Notes: generated from the sequence alone by a model not told the origin. A DNA stretch of 64,000 nucleotides from Deinococcus gobiensis I-0 (GCF_000252445.1 NC_017790.1:912501-976500); one strand, 5' to 3'. Shown: positions 49,910 to 60,788, numbered from the stretch's first letter. A program made the numbers and translations.

Positions 49910-50863
49910 CTATTCCTGCTGGAAATAGGCCGCGTTGATGGCCGCCCCCACCCGGTTGAAGTCGCCCAGCAGCTCTTCGAGCGAGGGGTCGTCGTTTTCC
50001 AGGATGTCGGTGATGCGCGAGTACTGGAGCCGCGCGACCAGCCAGCGCGACAGCCGCGTGATCTCGGGGTGCTGGCCCGGATGCACGCGCTCGATCTGCG
50101 CGAGGGCGTCGTACAGGTTCTCGGCGCTGTAGCGGGCGCTGCGCGGAAAATACTCGTCGAGCAGCAGAAATTCTCCGATCTGGTGGATGTCGATGCCGGT
50201 GTGGACCCGCTTGCGGTAGGCCTCGTAGGCGCTCGATCCCTTCAGGACGCTGACCCAGCGCTGCTCCTGGAGGGCGCGCCCGGCCGGGTCGGTCACGAGG
50301 CTGGCGTCGATGCCCCGGTAGCGGCTCTGCAACACGCGCAGGGTGTTGTCCCCGCGTTCGAGCATCTGCCCGGCACGCAGGAAGGACCAGCCCTCGTCGC
50401 GCGGCAACGTGGCGAAGGCGATCCCGAAGAAGAACTGCGAGGCGTCGCGGGCGGCCGCGCAGTACTCGAACAGGCCGTCGCGGTCGAGCACCGCCTCGTT
50501 GCCGAAGCACAGGCTCAGGTAGCTGCGGTTCAGGGTTTCCCACATCTCGCTGGGCAGGCGGTCGCGCAGGCCGCGCGCATTCTCGCGGGCGCGTGCCACG
50601 CTGCTGGCGATGGAACTGGGGTTGTCGCGGTCGAACGCCAGCCACGAGCTGATGGCGCGGGCGTCGAGGCGGCCGTACTTGGCCCGCAGTTCGGTGTCGC
50701 CGCCCGTGAGTTCGAGCAGCGGCATCCAGTACTCGCGGGCGCGCCCGGCGGTCTCCAGGGTCGCGTAATAGTTGACGTTCAGCAGCCGGGCGGTGTTTTC
50801 GGCCCGCTCGACATACCGCCCGATCCAGAACAGGTTCTCGGCCAGACGCGAGAGCAGCAGCAT
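49910..50863 (-). CDS. Alpha-E domain protein (DUF403, COG2307)
   Basis: The 317-residue protein starts MLLLSRLAENLFWIGRYVERAENTARLLNVNYY, the signature of the alpha-E (alpha-helical domain with a conserved ER motif) family, and continues as an all-alpha fold (FLRAGQMLERGDNTLRVLQSRYR; DALAQIERVHPGQHPEITRLSRWL). Alpha-E genes occur with COG2308 ATP-grasp and transglutaminase genes in a widely spread cluster predicted to form peptide or amide bonds; the product is unknown. Its ATG overlaps the ATP-grasp stop by 1 nt (TGATG). Confidence 0.92.
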   Translation of the reverse strand: MLLLSRLAENLFWIGRYVERAENTARLLNVNYYATLETAGRAREYWMPLLELTGGDTELRAKYGRLDARAISSWLAFDRDNPSSIASSVARARENARGLRDRLPSEMWETLNRSYLSLCFGNEAVLDRDGLFEYCAAARDASQFFFGIAFATLPRDEGWSFLRAGQMLERGDNTLRVLQSRYRGIDASLVTDPAGRALQEQRWVSVLKGSSAYEAYRKRVHTGIDIHQIGEFLLLDEYFPRSARYSAENLYDALAQIERVHPGQHPEITRLSRWLVARLQYSRITDILENDDPSLEELLGDFNRVGAAINAAYFQQE

Positions 50864-52893
50864 CAGTTCTCCTCTCCCTGGTCCAGGGTGCCTTTTTCCA
50901 GTTCCTGCTGGTACGAGTGCTGGCCCTGCACCTCGTCCGTACGCGGCGCGCGGCGCGGTTCGGAATCCAGCTCCCGTTTTTCCAGCTGCTGCTGGTACGA
51001 GTGCTGGCCCTCGGGGGCCGGCTCGGGCGAGCCGTGGGGGGGCGGCGGCGCAGGCGTCTCGCCGGGCTGCTCCTGGTGGGGATGGGTGTCGCCCGGCGCG
51101 GCCCCGCCCGACTGGGCGAGGTACTGCACCTGGCTCTGTTCGTAGGCGGCGACCCGCGCCTGTTCGGCGGCGTGTTCCTGCACGCGGCGCTCGGCGCTGG
51201 ACCGTTCGGGGGCCCCGGCCGGCGGTTCGTCCTGGCGCGGACCCTGTGCCTGCGACTGCCACTGGCTCTGGCTGCCGCCGCCGCGCTGCGCCTGCGACTG
51301 GCTCTGACTCTGGGCCGGCGACTGGCCCCCCAGCCCCTGCGGCCCGCTCAGGCCCAGCGGCACCGCGCCGAAGCCGCCCTGGTACTGGCTCTGCGACTGG
51401 CTCTGGGTGCCCAGGGCGTCGCCGTGCATCATCTGGCTCATGCCCTGGGGCGCGGCGGGGCCGTCGTGCTCCAGCACCCAAGTGTCCTTGCTGCCGCCCC
51501 CCTGCGAGGAGTTGACCACCAGGCTGCCCCGGCGCAGCGCCACGCGCGTCAGGCCGCCGGGGACGATGGTCGTCTCCTTCGGGCCGCACAGGATGTAGGG
51601 CCGCAGGTCAATGTGCGCGGCCTCGAACTCCTGCGAGTCGGGATAGAAGGTGGGGTGGCGCGACAGGCCCACTACTGGCTGGGCGATGAAGTCGCGCGGG
51701 TTGTCCCGCACCTTGACCAGGAAGGTGTCGACCTCCTCGCGGGTGGCCGCCGGCCCGATGAGCATGCCGTAGCCGCCCGCCTCGCCCACCGCCTTGATGA
51801 CCAGTTCGGCGGCGTTCGCCAGGATGTGTTCGAGGTGGTCGGCGTTCCAACCCAGGTAGGTGGGCACGTTGTTCAGGATCGGCGCCTCGCCCAGGTAGTA
51901 GCGGATCATGTCGGGCACGTAGGCGTACACGGCCTTGTCGTCGGCGACCCCGGTGCCGATGGCGTTGGCGATGGCCACGCGGCCCTGGCGGTACACGTCC
52001 ACGAGGCCCGCGACGCCCAGCGCCGAGTCCCGGCGGAAAGCCAGCGGGTCGAGGAAGTCGTCGTCCACGCGGCGGTAGATCACGTCCACCTGCTGGCGGC
52101 CCCCGGTCGTGCGCATCCAGACCCGGCCGCCGTCCACGAACAGGTCGCGGCCCTCGACGAGTTCCACGCCCATCTGCTGGGCGAGGTAGGCGTGCTCGAA
52201 GTACGCGCTGTTGTACATGCCCGGCGTCAGCACGACCACGGTGCCCCGGTCGCGCGGCGACATCGAGCGCAGCAGCGACAGCAGCGCCGTGGCGTAGTGC
52301 CCCACCGGCCGCACGCCCTGGTCCTCGAACATGCCGGGGTAGATGCGGGTCATGGCCTGGCGGTTGGCGAGCAGGTACGACACGCCGCTGGGCGAGCGCA
52401 GGTTGTCCTCCAGCACGAGGTACTCGCCGCGTTCGTCGCGGATCAGGTCCGTGCCGACGACGTGGGTATAGATCCCCTGCGGCACCTTGACCCCGTGCAC
52501 CTCGCGCCGGAAATGCGAGGACGTGTAGACCAGCTCGGCCGGGATGACGCCGTCGCCCAGAATCTGCGCGCTGCTGTAGATGTCGCCCAGAAAGGCGTTG
52601 AGGGCCTTGACCCGCTGTTTGAGCCCGGCCTCGACATGCGCCCATTCGCCCGCCGGAATGATGCGCGGCACCGGGTCGAAGGGAAAGGTCCGCTCGGTGC
52701 CCAGCGCGTCGCCGTACACCGTGAAGGTGATGCCCTGGTTGCGGAAGGCCATGTCCAGCAGCTCGTGGCGGCGACTGAATTCCGCCGTGCCCAGCCGGTC
52801 TATATATTCCTGCGCGCCCTGGTAGTGCAGCCGGACCTGCCCGTCTGGGGTAAACATCTCATCGTAAAACCTGTTGCCCGGTTCGTACCTCAT
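50863..52893 (-). CDS. Circularly permuted ATP-grasp protein (COG2308) with long Gln/Ser-rich tail
   Basis: Residues 1-475 form the type 2 circularly permuted ATP-grasp fold (FYDEMFTPDGQVRLHYQG, LVLEDNLRSPSGVSYLLANR, VIYRRVDDDFLDPLAFR, GYGMLIGPAATREE, FIAQPVVGLSRHPTF), predicted to make amide or peptide bonds. The family is usually about 480 residues; here a tail of about 200 residues (478-676) follows. It contains SQSQ repeats (497-548), a charged helix (560-592) and two copies of GQHSYQQxLEK (629-639 and 657-667). The DNA of these copies is also almost identical. A GGGGAGG Shine-Dalgarno sequence sets the start. It leads the operon. Confidence 0.9.
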   Translation of the reverse strand: MRYEPGNRFYDEMFTPDGQVRLHYQGAQEYIDRLGTAEFSRRHELLDMAFRNQGITFTVYGDALGTERTFPFDPVPRIIPAGEWAHVEAGLKQRVKALNAFLGDIYSSAQILGDGVIPAELVYTSSHFRREVHGVKVPQGIYTHVVGTDLIRDERGEYLVLEDNLRSPSGVSYLLANRQAMTRIYPGMFEDQGVRPVGHYATALLSLLRSMSPRDRGTVVVLTPGMYNSAYFEHAYLAQQMGVELVEGRDLFVDGGRVWMRTTGGRQQVDVIYRRVDDDFLDPLAFRRDSALGVAGLVDVYRQGRVAIANAIGTGVADDKAVYAYVPDMIRYYLGEAPILNNVPTYLGWNADHLEHILANAAELVIKAVGEAGGYGMLIGPAATREEVDTFLVKVRDNPRDFIAQPVVGLSRHPTFYPDSQEFEAAHIDLRPYILCGPKETTIVPGGLTRVALRRGSLVVNSSQGGGSKDTWVLEHDGPAAPQGMSQMMHGDALGTQSQSQSQYQGGFGAVPLGLSGPQGLGGQSPAQSQSQSQAQRGGGSQSQWQSQAQGPRQDEPPAGAPERSSAERRVQEHAAEQARVAAYEQSQVQYLAQSGGAAPGDTHPHQEQPGETPAPPPPHGSPEPAPEGQHSYQQQLEKRELDSEPRRAPRTDEVQGQHSYQQELEKGTLDQGEEN
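50894..51011. repeat. Pair of direct repeats encoding GQHSYQQxLEK
   Basis: Two copies of about 34 bp (50894-50927 and 50978-51011), differing mainly at CAGTTCCTG versus CAGCTGCTG, lie 84 bp apart in the 3' part of the ATP-grasp gene. They suggest recent internal duplication or conversion. Confidence 0.75.
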
Positions 52894-52993
52894 CGCGCCT
52901 CCCCATGTCGTGCGGTGACCCAGGATACCGGCCGCGCCGGGAGCGCGCCAGAACGGCTCCAGACAGCCCCCGCCCCACGCCCTGCCGACCCGC

Positions 52994-52999
52994 TACCAT
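52994..52999 (+). promoter_or_regulatory. -10 box TACCAT
   Basis: TACCAT lies 9 nt before ATG 53009 of a four-codon micro-ORF, so the transcript would begin just ahead of it. Confidence 0.4.
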
Positions 53000-53008
53000 G
53001 GGTCCCGG

Positions 53009-53023
53009 ATGAAGCTCCGATGA
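53009..53023 (+). CDS. Four-codon micro-ORF coupled to the DUF1517 gene
   Basis: ATG AAG CTC CGA TGA (MKLR) ends with a TGA that overlaps the ATG of the next gene (ATGA at 53020-53023). It lies 9 nt after TACCAT. Its size and position fit a leaderless ribosome-loading ORF. Confidence 0.3.
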   Translation: MKLR

Positions 53024-53916
53024 AGCCCCGTGGTCTACGCCGGCTGTATGCCGCCCTGCTCGTCGCCGCGCTGGCGCTGGTGTCGCCGGTCACGGCGCAG
53101 AGCGGCGGCAGTTTCGGCGGCTCGGTGGGAGAGAGCTCCTCCTCGTCGGGGTCCAGCTTCTCGGATGTGGAGTCGCCGGGCGCCGCGTCCGCCGCGTCGT
53201 CAGGCGCGAGTTCGTCGAATACGGCCTCGCCGGACGACAGCGTGCCCGACTGGTTGGTCGAGGTCATCTTCTGGCTCGTGATCGCCGGGCTGGCCGTATT
53301 TCTGCTGGTGTCCCTGTGGCAACTGGCCCTCAGCCTGTTCGTGCCTCGCCAGGTGGTGTTCGTACAACTGCTGCTCGCCCGGTCCCCCAAGGTGCAGCGC
53401 CGCATCGGCGAGATCGCCCGCAGCGCCGATGCCGACACGGCCGGCCGCCTCCCGGAGATGTTCCGGCAGGCGGTCCGGGCGACCCTGGACGCCAGCCCCG
53501 ACTGGGTCTACGGGCACGCGGTCGTCGAGCGGGGCCGCTCGGGCGCCATGACCCGGCGGCTCGCGGCCCTGGCGGTCCTGGCCCGCGCCGCCTTCACGGT
53601 CGAGACCACCCACAACCAGCAGGACGGCCGCGAGGATGGCCCGCAGCTTCAGGCCGACACCTCGCGGCGGGGCCACGGGGTACGGGCAGACGGCGCGCCG
53701 CAGTACCTCGCCGTGTCGCTGGGGGCCGTCACGACCCGCAGGCTGCCCGTGCCCCCCGGTCCCCAGACCGCCGAGGGGCTCCGGGCCGTGCTGGAGGCCC
53801 TGGCAGAGCGCGGCAACATCGAGGAGGTGCAGGTCATCTGGAGTCCCGACACCCCCGGCGAGTTCCTGACCGAAGATCAGGCCATCGGCAAATACCCGGA
53901 CCTGGGCCGGCTGTAA
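53020..53916 (+). CDS. DUF1517 membrane protein
   Basis: The 298-residue protein has a signal peptide (LYAALLVAALALVSPVTAQ), a Ser/Gly-rich region (28-75), one membrane helix (VEVIFWLVIAGLAVFLLVSLWQLAL) and a C-terminal domain with the DUF1517 pattern VFVQLLLARSPKVQRRIGEIAR, KPQ-type ALAVLARAAFTVETTHNQ and the end QVIWSPDTPGEFLTEDQAIGKYPDLGRL. DUF1517 proteins occur in cyanobacteria and plastids, with unknown function. It is divergent from the ATP-grasp gene. Confidence 0.85.
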   Translation: MKPRGLRRLYAALLVAALALVSPVTAQSGGSFGGSVGESSSSSGSSFSDVESPGAASAASSGASSSNTASPDDSVPDWLVEVIFWLVIAGLAVFLLVSLWQLALSLFVPRQVVFVQLLLARSPKVQRRIGEIARSADADTAGRLPEMFRQAVRATLDASPDWVYGHAVVERGRSGAMTRRLAALAVLARAAFTVETTHNQQDGREDGPQLQADTSRRGHGVRADGAPQYLAVSLGAVTTRRLPVPPGPQTAEGLRAVLEALAERGNIEEVQVIWSPDTPGEFLTEDQAIGKYPDLGRL

Positions 53917-53919
53917 GGC

Positions 53920-54555
53920 TCAGCCCAGCGTGCCGGCGGGCAGCAGCGTCGCCCTGGCCGGAGCGCCGTCCACCCCGGCCAGGGGCAGCGGGAGGCAGAC
54001 CAGATCGTAGTCGCCGTCCGGCGTGGCGCTGAGGTTCAGGCCTTCGAGGATCAGCACGCCGGTCTCGCGGCAGGCGGCGTGGGCGTCCAGGGTCTTGCTC
54101 GTCAGCGGGTCCACGCTGGGGCAGTCGGTCCCGATGAGCCGCACGCCCCGCCGGGCGACCTCGCGCACGAAGGCGGGCTCCAGCGCCGTGAAGTCCTCGG
54201 GGAACTCGGCCCAGTGGGCGGGTTGCCCGGTGTGCAGCAGCAGCCGGGGCGGCAGCGTGCCCGGCAGCCCCGCGAGCGCTGCCGGGGTCACGTAACCGCC
54301 CTGCGGCGTCACGCTCAGGACGCGGCAGGGCCCGACGTAGACCTCCAGCGGAATCTCGTCCAGGCGCGCGCCCGCGTCGTCGTAGTGCCAGGGCGCGTCC
54401 ACATGGGTGCCAGTGTGGGTGCTGGTCGCCAGCTCGGCAGTGTTCACGCTGTCGCCCCCGGCGATGCGGGCCACCGGAGTCAGGCGGTAGGGGGCGTCGC
54501 CGGGCCAGGTGGGATGGCCGGGCGTGAGCAGGCGCGAGATGTCTTGCAGGGGCAT
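53920..54555 (-). CDS. kynB: Kynurenine formamidase-like cyclase family protein
   Basis: The 211-residue protein has the metal motif ELATSTHTGTHVDAPWHYDDAG (HxGTHxDxPxH) of the cyclase family, followed by GTDCPSVDPL and ILEGLNLSATPDGDYDLVCLPL. In tryptophan breakdown KynB hydrolyses N-formylkynurenine. The pattern is strong, but other hydrolases of the family share it. ATG 54555 lies 6 nt after TATCCT (leaderless). kynA and kynU are not adjacent. Confidence 0.85.
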   Translation of the reverse strand: MPLQDISRLLTPGHPTWPGDAPYRLTPVARIAGGDSVNTAELATSTHTGTHVDAPWHYDDAGARLDEIPLEVYVGPCRVLSVTPQGGYVTPAALAGLPGTLPPRLLLHTGQPAHWAEFPEDFTALEPAFVREVARRGVRLIGTDCPSVDPLTSKTLDAHAACRETGVLILEGLNLSATPDGDYDLVCLPLPLAGVDGAPARATLLPAGTLG

Positions 54556-54627
54556 TGCCGCAGGATAACCGGCAGGAGGGGCGGGCAGGGGACATCTGCC
54601 CGCGCGCGGCCTGTCTGGACTGGAGTC

Positions 54628-55581
54628 GTGAACAACCTGAGCGCCTTCCGGCCCCTGCCCGCCTCCGTGGCGGTGCAGGCGGCCGCCGTGCTGACCGCCC
54701 TGTGCCTCGTCCCGGCGGTTCTCGGGGCGCTGTCCCTGGAGGCCCGGACCGACCTGACGCCCTGGGTCCTGGGCGCGGTGGCGTTCGATCTGGTCTTCGG
54801 GGCCTGCGGCGTGGGGTGGTGGGCTCGCCGCCGTGTGGAGCCGTCACGCCTGATCGGCACGGCCGCGCTGGGACTGGGACTGGCGGCGCTGCTGATGCCT
54901 GCCGCGCGTCCGGCATTGGGGGTGGCGGCGCTGCTGGTCGCCGGGGGAGCACTCTGGCGCAGGGCGGCTCCGGTGCCCCCCGAACCGGCCCCCTGGCCCC
55001 TGGCCCGGCGGGCCGCCCGGCTGGGACGGGTTTTTCCCCTTCCCCTGTCCATGTGGGTCGCACACGAGACGCTGCTGTGGCCGGGGCTGTGGCGGCGCGG
55101 CGCGCACGCTCCTCCCGGGGCCGAGGCCCTGACCTCGTTCCGGCGCTCGGGGCGCGTGGCCTACGTGTGGCTCTATGTCTTCTCCGAGCTTCCGCTGCAC
55201 CTGGGCCTGCACGCCATGCTGGTCCCGGACGGGCGCGCCTTCGCCGCTTGGGCGCTGACGGCGGCCGACCTGGGCTTCAGCCTGTTCCTCTTCGCGCTGG
55301 CCGCGAGCTACCGCCGGTTTCCCACCTTCGTGGCCGGCGACACGCTGGTCCTGCACCAGGGGCTGCTGTGGTCGGGGACTGTGCCTCTGGCGGACATCGC
55401 GCAGGTCACCGCTCCTGTTCCCGGCGGCACGCGCCTCACGCTGAGCACGCCGCCCAACCTCGCCCTGCACCTGACGCGCGAGGCTCAGCTCCGGGGACCG
55501 TACGGCCTGCGCCGCCGGGGACAGGTCCTCACGGTGTTCATGGACGATCCGGCCGCCTTCCGGGCGGCCCTGGGCCGCTGA
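54628..55581 (+). CDS. Hypothetical multi-pass membrane protein
   Basis: The 317-residue product has about six hydrophobic helices ([107 protein letters not shown]) and a C-terminal PH-like beta region ([24 protein letters not shown]). No family assigned. The start GTG 54628 follows GGAG by only 2 nt and lies outside any clear box, so it is uncertain. Confidence 0.65.
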   Translation: MNNLSAFRPLPASVAVQAAAVLTALCLVPAVLGALSLEARTDLTPWVLGAVAFDLVFGACGVGWWARRRVEPSRLIGTAALGLGLAALLMPAARPALGVAALLVAGGALWRRAAPVPPEPAPWPLARRAARLGRVFPLPLSMWVAHETLLWPGLWRRGAHAPPGAEALTSFRRSGRVAYVWLYVFSELPLHLGLHAMLVPDGRAFAAWALTAADLGFSLFLFALAASYRRFPTFVAGDTLVLHQGLLWSGTVPLADIAQVTAPVPGGTRLTLSTPPNLALHLTREAQLRGPYGLRRRGQVLTVFMDDPAAFRAALGR

Positions 55582-55582
55582 A

Positions 55583-55633
55583 CCGAACAGGGAAGGTCCC
55601 GCCGGTCCTCCGGGCGGGGCCTTCCCTGTTCGG
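55583..55633. terminator. 21-bp bidirectional terminator hairpin
   Basis: CCGAACAGGGAAGG (55583-55596) pairs with CCTTCCCTGTTCGG (55620-55633), continued by T:G and CCCGCC/GGCGGG pairs (55597-55603, 55613-55619), leaving a 9-nt loop. It fills the gap between the membrane protein gene and the convergent gyrB. Confidence 0.75.
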
Positions 55634-55647
55634 CTGTGCGCGGACGC

Positions 55648-57771
<2,124 letters not shown>

Positions 57772-57773
57772 TC

Positions 57774-57802
57774 AGTATACCCCGGAGGTTGAAATCGGTC
57801 AA
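57774..57802 (-). promoter_or_regulatory. Promoter of gyrB
   Basis: On the minus strand TTGACC (57802-57797) and TATACT (57779-57774) are separated by 17 nt, which is close to consensus. Transcription would start near 57768, leaving a leader of about 100 nt before the gyrB ATG. Confidence 0.8.
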
Positions 57803-57805
57803 ATT

Positions 57806-57826
57806 TATTCTGTAGTGGACAGAATA
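57806..57826 (-). promoter_or_regulatory. Candidate RDRM (DdrO operator) of gyrB
   Basis: TATTCTGT (57806-57813) and ACAGAATA (57819-57826) form perfect 8-bp arms around a 5-nt centre. The inner 17 bp TTCTGTAGTGGACAGAA agrees with the RDRM consensus TTATGTCATTGACATAA at 12 positions. It sits 4 nt upstream of the -35 box. gyrB is a known member of the radiation-desiccation regulon in Deinococcus. Confidence 0.75.
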
Positions 57827-57918
57827 CATGATGCGATTTGCGCGCGGCGGCGGCGGGGTCCGGGGCAGGGGCGGCTCAGCTTCCGCATCCCGCCGCCAGG
57901 GGGCACAATAGGGGGCCG

Positions 57919-60195
57919 ATGCCCCGCGCCGCCCTGTCCCTCCACCTCACCGCCGCGCTGCTGTGCGGGAGCCTCGCCCTGGCGACCCCGCCCGCGACCG
58001 TTCCCGCCGCCTCCACCGGAGGGGCCGAGACCTGCGCCCTGCCCACCGGCCCGCTGCCCACCCGCACGCGCGCCGTGTTCGTCCTGGATACCAGCGGCAG
58101 CATGCGCGGCATCGGGGACGGTCAGGCCGACATCTTCGGGCAGGTCAAGGCCAGCGTGAGCGCCTACGTCGCGGCGGCGCAGCCCGACCGCGTGGACCTC
58201 GTTACCTTCGACGGTGGCCTGCGCACCCGCCGGGGCTACGCGCTGCCCACCGACGCCGACACCTTCGCGCGCGACCTCGCGGCGCTGCGCGCGAACGGCT
58301 CGAACACCTACCTGTACCGCAGCCTGCGCGACGCCCTGTCGCCCCTGGCGGGAGGCGGGCGCTACCTGACCGACGTGTTCCTGCTGACCGACGGCATCGA
58401 CAACAATCCCCGGCGCCGGGTCAGCGCCGGACAGGCGCTCGCGGCCTTCCGGGGGCGTGGCCCGCTCGACCGCCTGACCTACATCGCCCTGGGCACCGAG
58501 ATTCCGGCCGAGGCGGCCACGGCCCTGGCCCGCAGCGGCTACGCGCGCGGCCTGAGCCTGCCGGTCGGCACCGTCCCGGACCTGACCCGCGTGCGCGGCA
58601 CCGTCCCCGCGACCGTCACCGACCCCGCGCGGGTGCCTGCGCCCTACCCGGACGGCACGCCGCTGCGGCTGGTCGGGGCCGAGGGCGGCGCGGTCCCCAC
58701 CCTGGCCCAGGCGCAGGCTTCGGGCGGGCTCACCCGACTCCAGGTACGCGGCGAGGTCCCGCAGGGCACGGCGGCCCTGCTGTGCGCCGAGTCGGGGGCG
58801 GGCACGGGGGGGGGCGGGGACACGGCTACCGCCGCAGCCGGCACGTCTGCCGACCCCCTGGCCGCGCTGCCGCCGCAGCGGGTGCTGCTCACCCTGAACC
58901 TGCCGCCGCAGGCCGCCGCGCCGCAGGGCTGGCTGGCCTGGGTGCGGGGGCTGCTGGGTCGTCAGGACGGGGGGCAGGCCGTCCAGGGGGGCAGCGCGGT
59001 GCAGGTGGCGGCCTCCACCCCGGCGACTCCCGGCTGGCAGTGGCTCAACCCCGGGGCCGACCGCGTGCTCGGGCCGGGCGAGGACACCGTGCTGCGTTAC
59101 CGCGCCGCGCCCGGCACCGACCTGCGCGGCGCGCGGCTGGAACTGCCCGGCGACGCGGGGGGCGCGGCCGCCGATCTGACGGCCGCCCTGGAGGCGCAGC
59201 CGGGGGCCAGCGAGTTCGCCGTGCGGCTGCGGCGCACCGGCAGCGGCGGGGCCGGACAGGAGGTCGCCGCCCGCCTGATCCTGGCCTCCGGCGAGACGCT
59301 GGTGTTGCCGGGCGTGACCGCCGGGCCGCTGGCGAGTGCGGGGCAGACCGTGACCCTGAGCCCGGTCGGGTCGGCCCCGACAGCGGGCGCGCCGTCGGGG
59401 ACCGGCCCGACCGCTGCTCCGGCGGCGCGCCCGGCGCCGCGCTGGGCCGGGTGGGTGCTGGGGGTCGCGCTCCTGCTGGGGCTCCTGGCCGCCCTGGCCC
59501 TGCTGCGGCGCCGCCGCGCCGGGGCCGGGGGCGGCGGGGGAGCGGCCCCGCGCGGCGCGGCGGCCCCCCCCCACGCCTTCGTCGCCGGGACGGTCCCCAC
59601 CGTAGAGGGCCTGACCTACAAGGAGGACCGCACCCTGGCGCTGGTCATGGCCGGCGGTGAGCTCAGCAGCGTGCCCACCCCGCTGGGCGGCCCCTTCGAC
59701 ATCGGGCTGCTGTCGCGGGTCCCCCACCTGAGCGGCGTACGGGCCGAACAGCACCGCGACGGCCTGCGTCTGCTGCACGTGCCCGAAGACCTGGACATCC
59801 GCCGGGGCGGGCGGCTGCTGCGGTCTGGCGACGTGGTGGTGCCCGGCACCCTGCTGGGTGTGGCGATGGCCGACGCCTCACGCGCGCCGCATCCCCCCCT
59901 GGGGTCGCTGGTGGGCCTGGGCCTGCCCCTGAGCCTGCGGGCCGAGGGCGTGAACGTGCAGGTGGCCGGTCCCTACGCCACCCACGCCCTGAGCCTGCCC
60001 ACCGGCATCACCGATCTGGGCGAGGCCTTCGGATCGCCCGCCCTGCGCGGCCTGAAGGTCAGCGTGACCGCCGGGCGAATCCTGCTGGCCGACCTGCCCC
60101 CCGACCTCACCCTGAGCCGCGCGGGCGACCCGCAGCCGCTGCGCCCGGGCACGTACCTGCCCGCACAGACCGACCTGGGCCTGCCCGAACGCTGA
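57919..60195 (+). CDS. VWA-domain membrane protein
   Basis: The 758-residue protein has a signal peptide (LHLTAALLCGSLALATPPA), a von Willebrand A domain with MIDAS DTSGS (57-61) and VFLLTDGIDNNP, a long Gly/Ala-rich region, a membrane helix near residues 508-530 (GWVLGVALLLGLLAALALL) followed by a basic stretch, and a C-terminal cytoplasmic-type region of about 220 residues without known motifs. VWA domains bind proteins via a metal ion. CACAAT (57904-57909) lies 9 nt before the ATG. It is divergent from gyrB. Confidence 0.82.
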   Translation: MPRAALSLHLTAALLCGSLALATPPATVPAASTGGAETCALPTGPLPTRTRAVFVLDTSGSMRGIGDGQADIFGQVKASVSAYVAAAQPDRVDLVTFDGGLRTRRGYALPTDADTFARDLAALRANGSNTYLYRSLRDALSPLAGGGRYLTDVFLLTDGIDNNPRRRVSAGQALAAFRGRGPLDRLTYIALGTEIPAEAATALARSGYARGLSLPVGTVPDLTRVRGTVPATVTDPARVPAPYPDGTPLRLVGAEGGAVPTLAQAQASGGLTRLQVRGEVPQGTAALLCAESGAGTGGGGDTATAAAGTSADPLAALPPQRVLLTLNLPPQAAAPQGWLAWVRGLLGRQDGGQAVQGGSAVQVAASTPATPGWQWLNPGADRVLGPGEDTVLRYRAAPGTDLRGARLELPGDAGGAAADLTAALEAQPGASEFAVRLRRTGSGGAGQEVAARLILASGETLVLPGVTAGPLASAGQTVTLSPVGSAPTAGAPSGTGPTAAPAARPAPRWAGWVLGVALLLGLLAALALLRRRRAGAGGGGGAAPRGAAAPPHAFVAGTVPTVEGLTYKEDRTLALVMAGGELSSVPTPLGGPFDIGLLSRVPHLSGVRAEQHRDGLRLLHVPEDLDIRRGGRLLRSGDVVVPGTLLGVAMADASRAPHPPLGSLVGLGLPLSLRAEGVNVQVAGPYATHALSLPTGITDLGEAFGSPALRGLKVSVTAGRILLADLPPDLTLSRAGDPQPLRPGTYLPAQTDLGLPER

Positions 60196-60275
60196 GCGGC
60201 GGCCGGCCCCGGCATCCCCGGTCGCCGGGTCACCTGACCTGCGGCCAGGGGGCCGGGCACGCTACGCTGCGGGGT

Positions 60276-60767
60276 ATGGAGTTGCTGCGGCTCGTTCACG
60301 GGTACATCCTGCCCCCGCTGTTGCCGGTGCCCCTCATCACCACCCCCCTCACGCTCATCACGCTCGTGCTGTTCGTGTGGAGCCTCGCCCCGGCCCTGAA
60401 GGGCGAGGTGCGCCCCGGCTTCGTGGTGTGGGTGCGCGTGACCTGGCTGGCCTTCCTGCTGCCGGCCGTGACGGGGGTGGCCCTGGCCCTGGGCGGGCTC
60501 AAGGTGCCCAGCTCGACCGATGTGGGCGGCGGCCTGACCAAATACGGTCTGCCGGTGGACCCCAAGCGCGACGGCGAACACTGGATGTACGCCGCCTTCG
60601 CGCTGCTGAGCCTGTTCATCATCGAGGTCCTCATCGCCGGCCGACTGCTCGACCGCAGGAAGGGCCTGCGGTACCTGCCGGTCGTGACCCTGTTCCTGTA
60701 CGGCGTGGCCTATATGGTCGCGCGCGTGGCGGTCTTTCCGGGCAACTCGGTCGCCACGGGCACCTGA
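60276..60767 (+). CDS. Hypothetical membrane protein, 163 residues
   Basis: Four hydrophobic helices are evident (LLPVPLITTPLTLITLVLFVW, VWVRVTWLAFLLPAVTGVALAL, WMYAAFALLSLFIIEVLIA, LPVVTLFLYGVAYMVARVAVF) with a short loop GGLKVPSSTDVGGGLTKYGLP. No family recognised. ATG 60276 is 7 nt after TACGCT (leaderless). It lies between the VWA and LysM genes, all on the plus strand. Confidence 0.65.
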   Translation: MELLRLVHGYILPPLLPVPLITTPLTLITLVLFVWSLAPALKGEVRPGFVVWVRVTWLAFLLPAVTGVALALGGLKVPSSTDVGGGLTKYGLPVDPKRDGEHWMYAAFALLSLFIIEVLIAGRLLDRRKGLRYLPVVTLFLYGVAYMVARVAVFPGNSVATGT

Positions 60768-60788
60768 GCGGCGCCGGGGCGGAGGCCC

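Noticed and set aside
50917..53019. Extension of the DUF1517 frame upstream to 50917
   Set aside because: The extension is antisense to the ATP-grasp gene. The signal peptide and a -10 box support ATG 53020.
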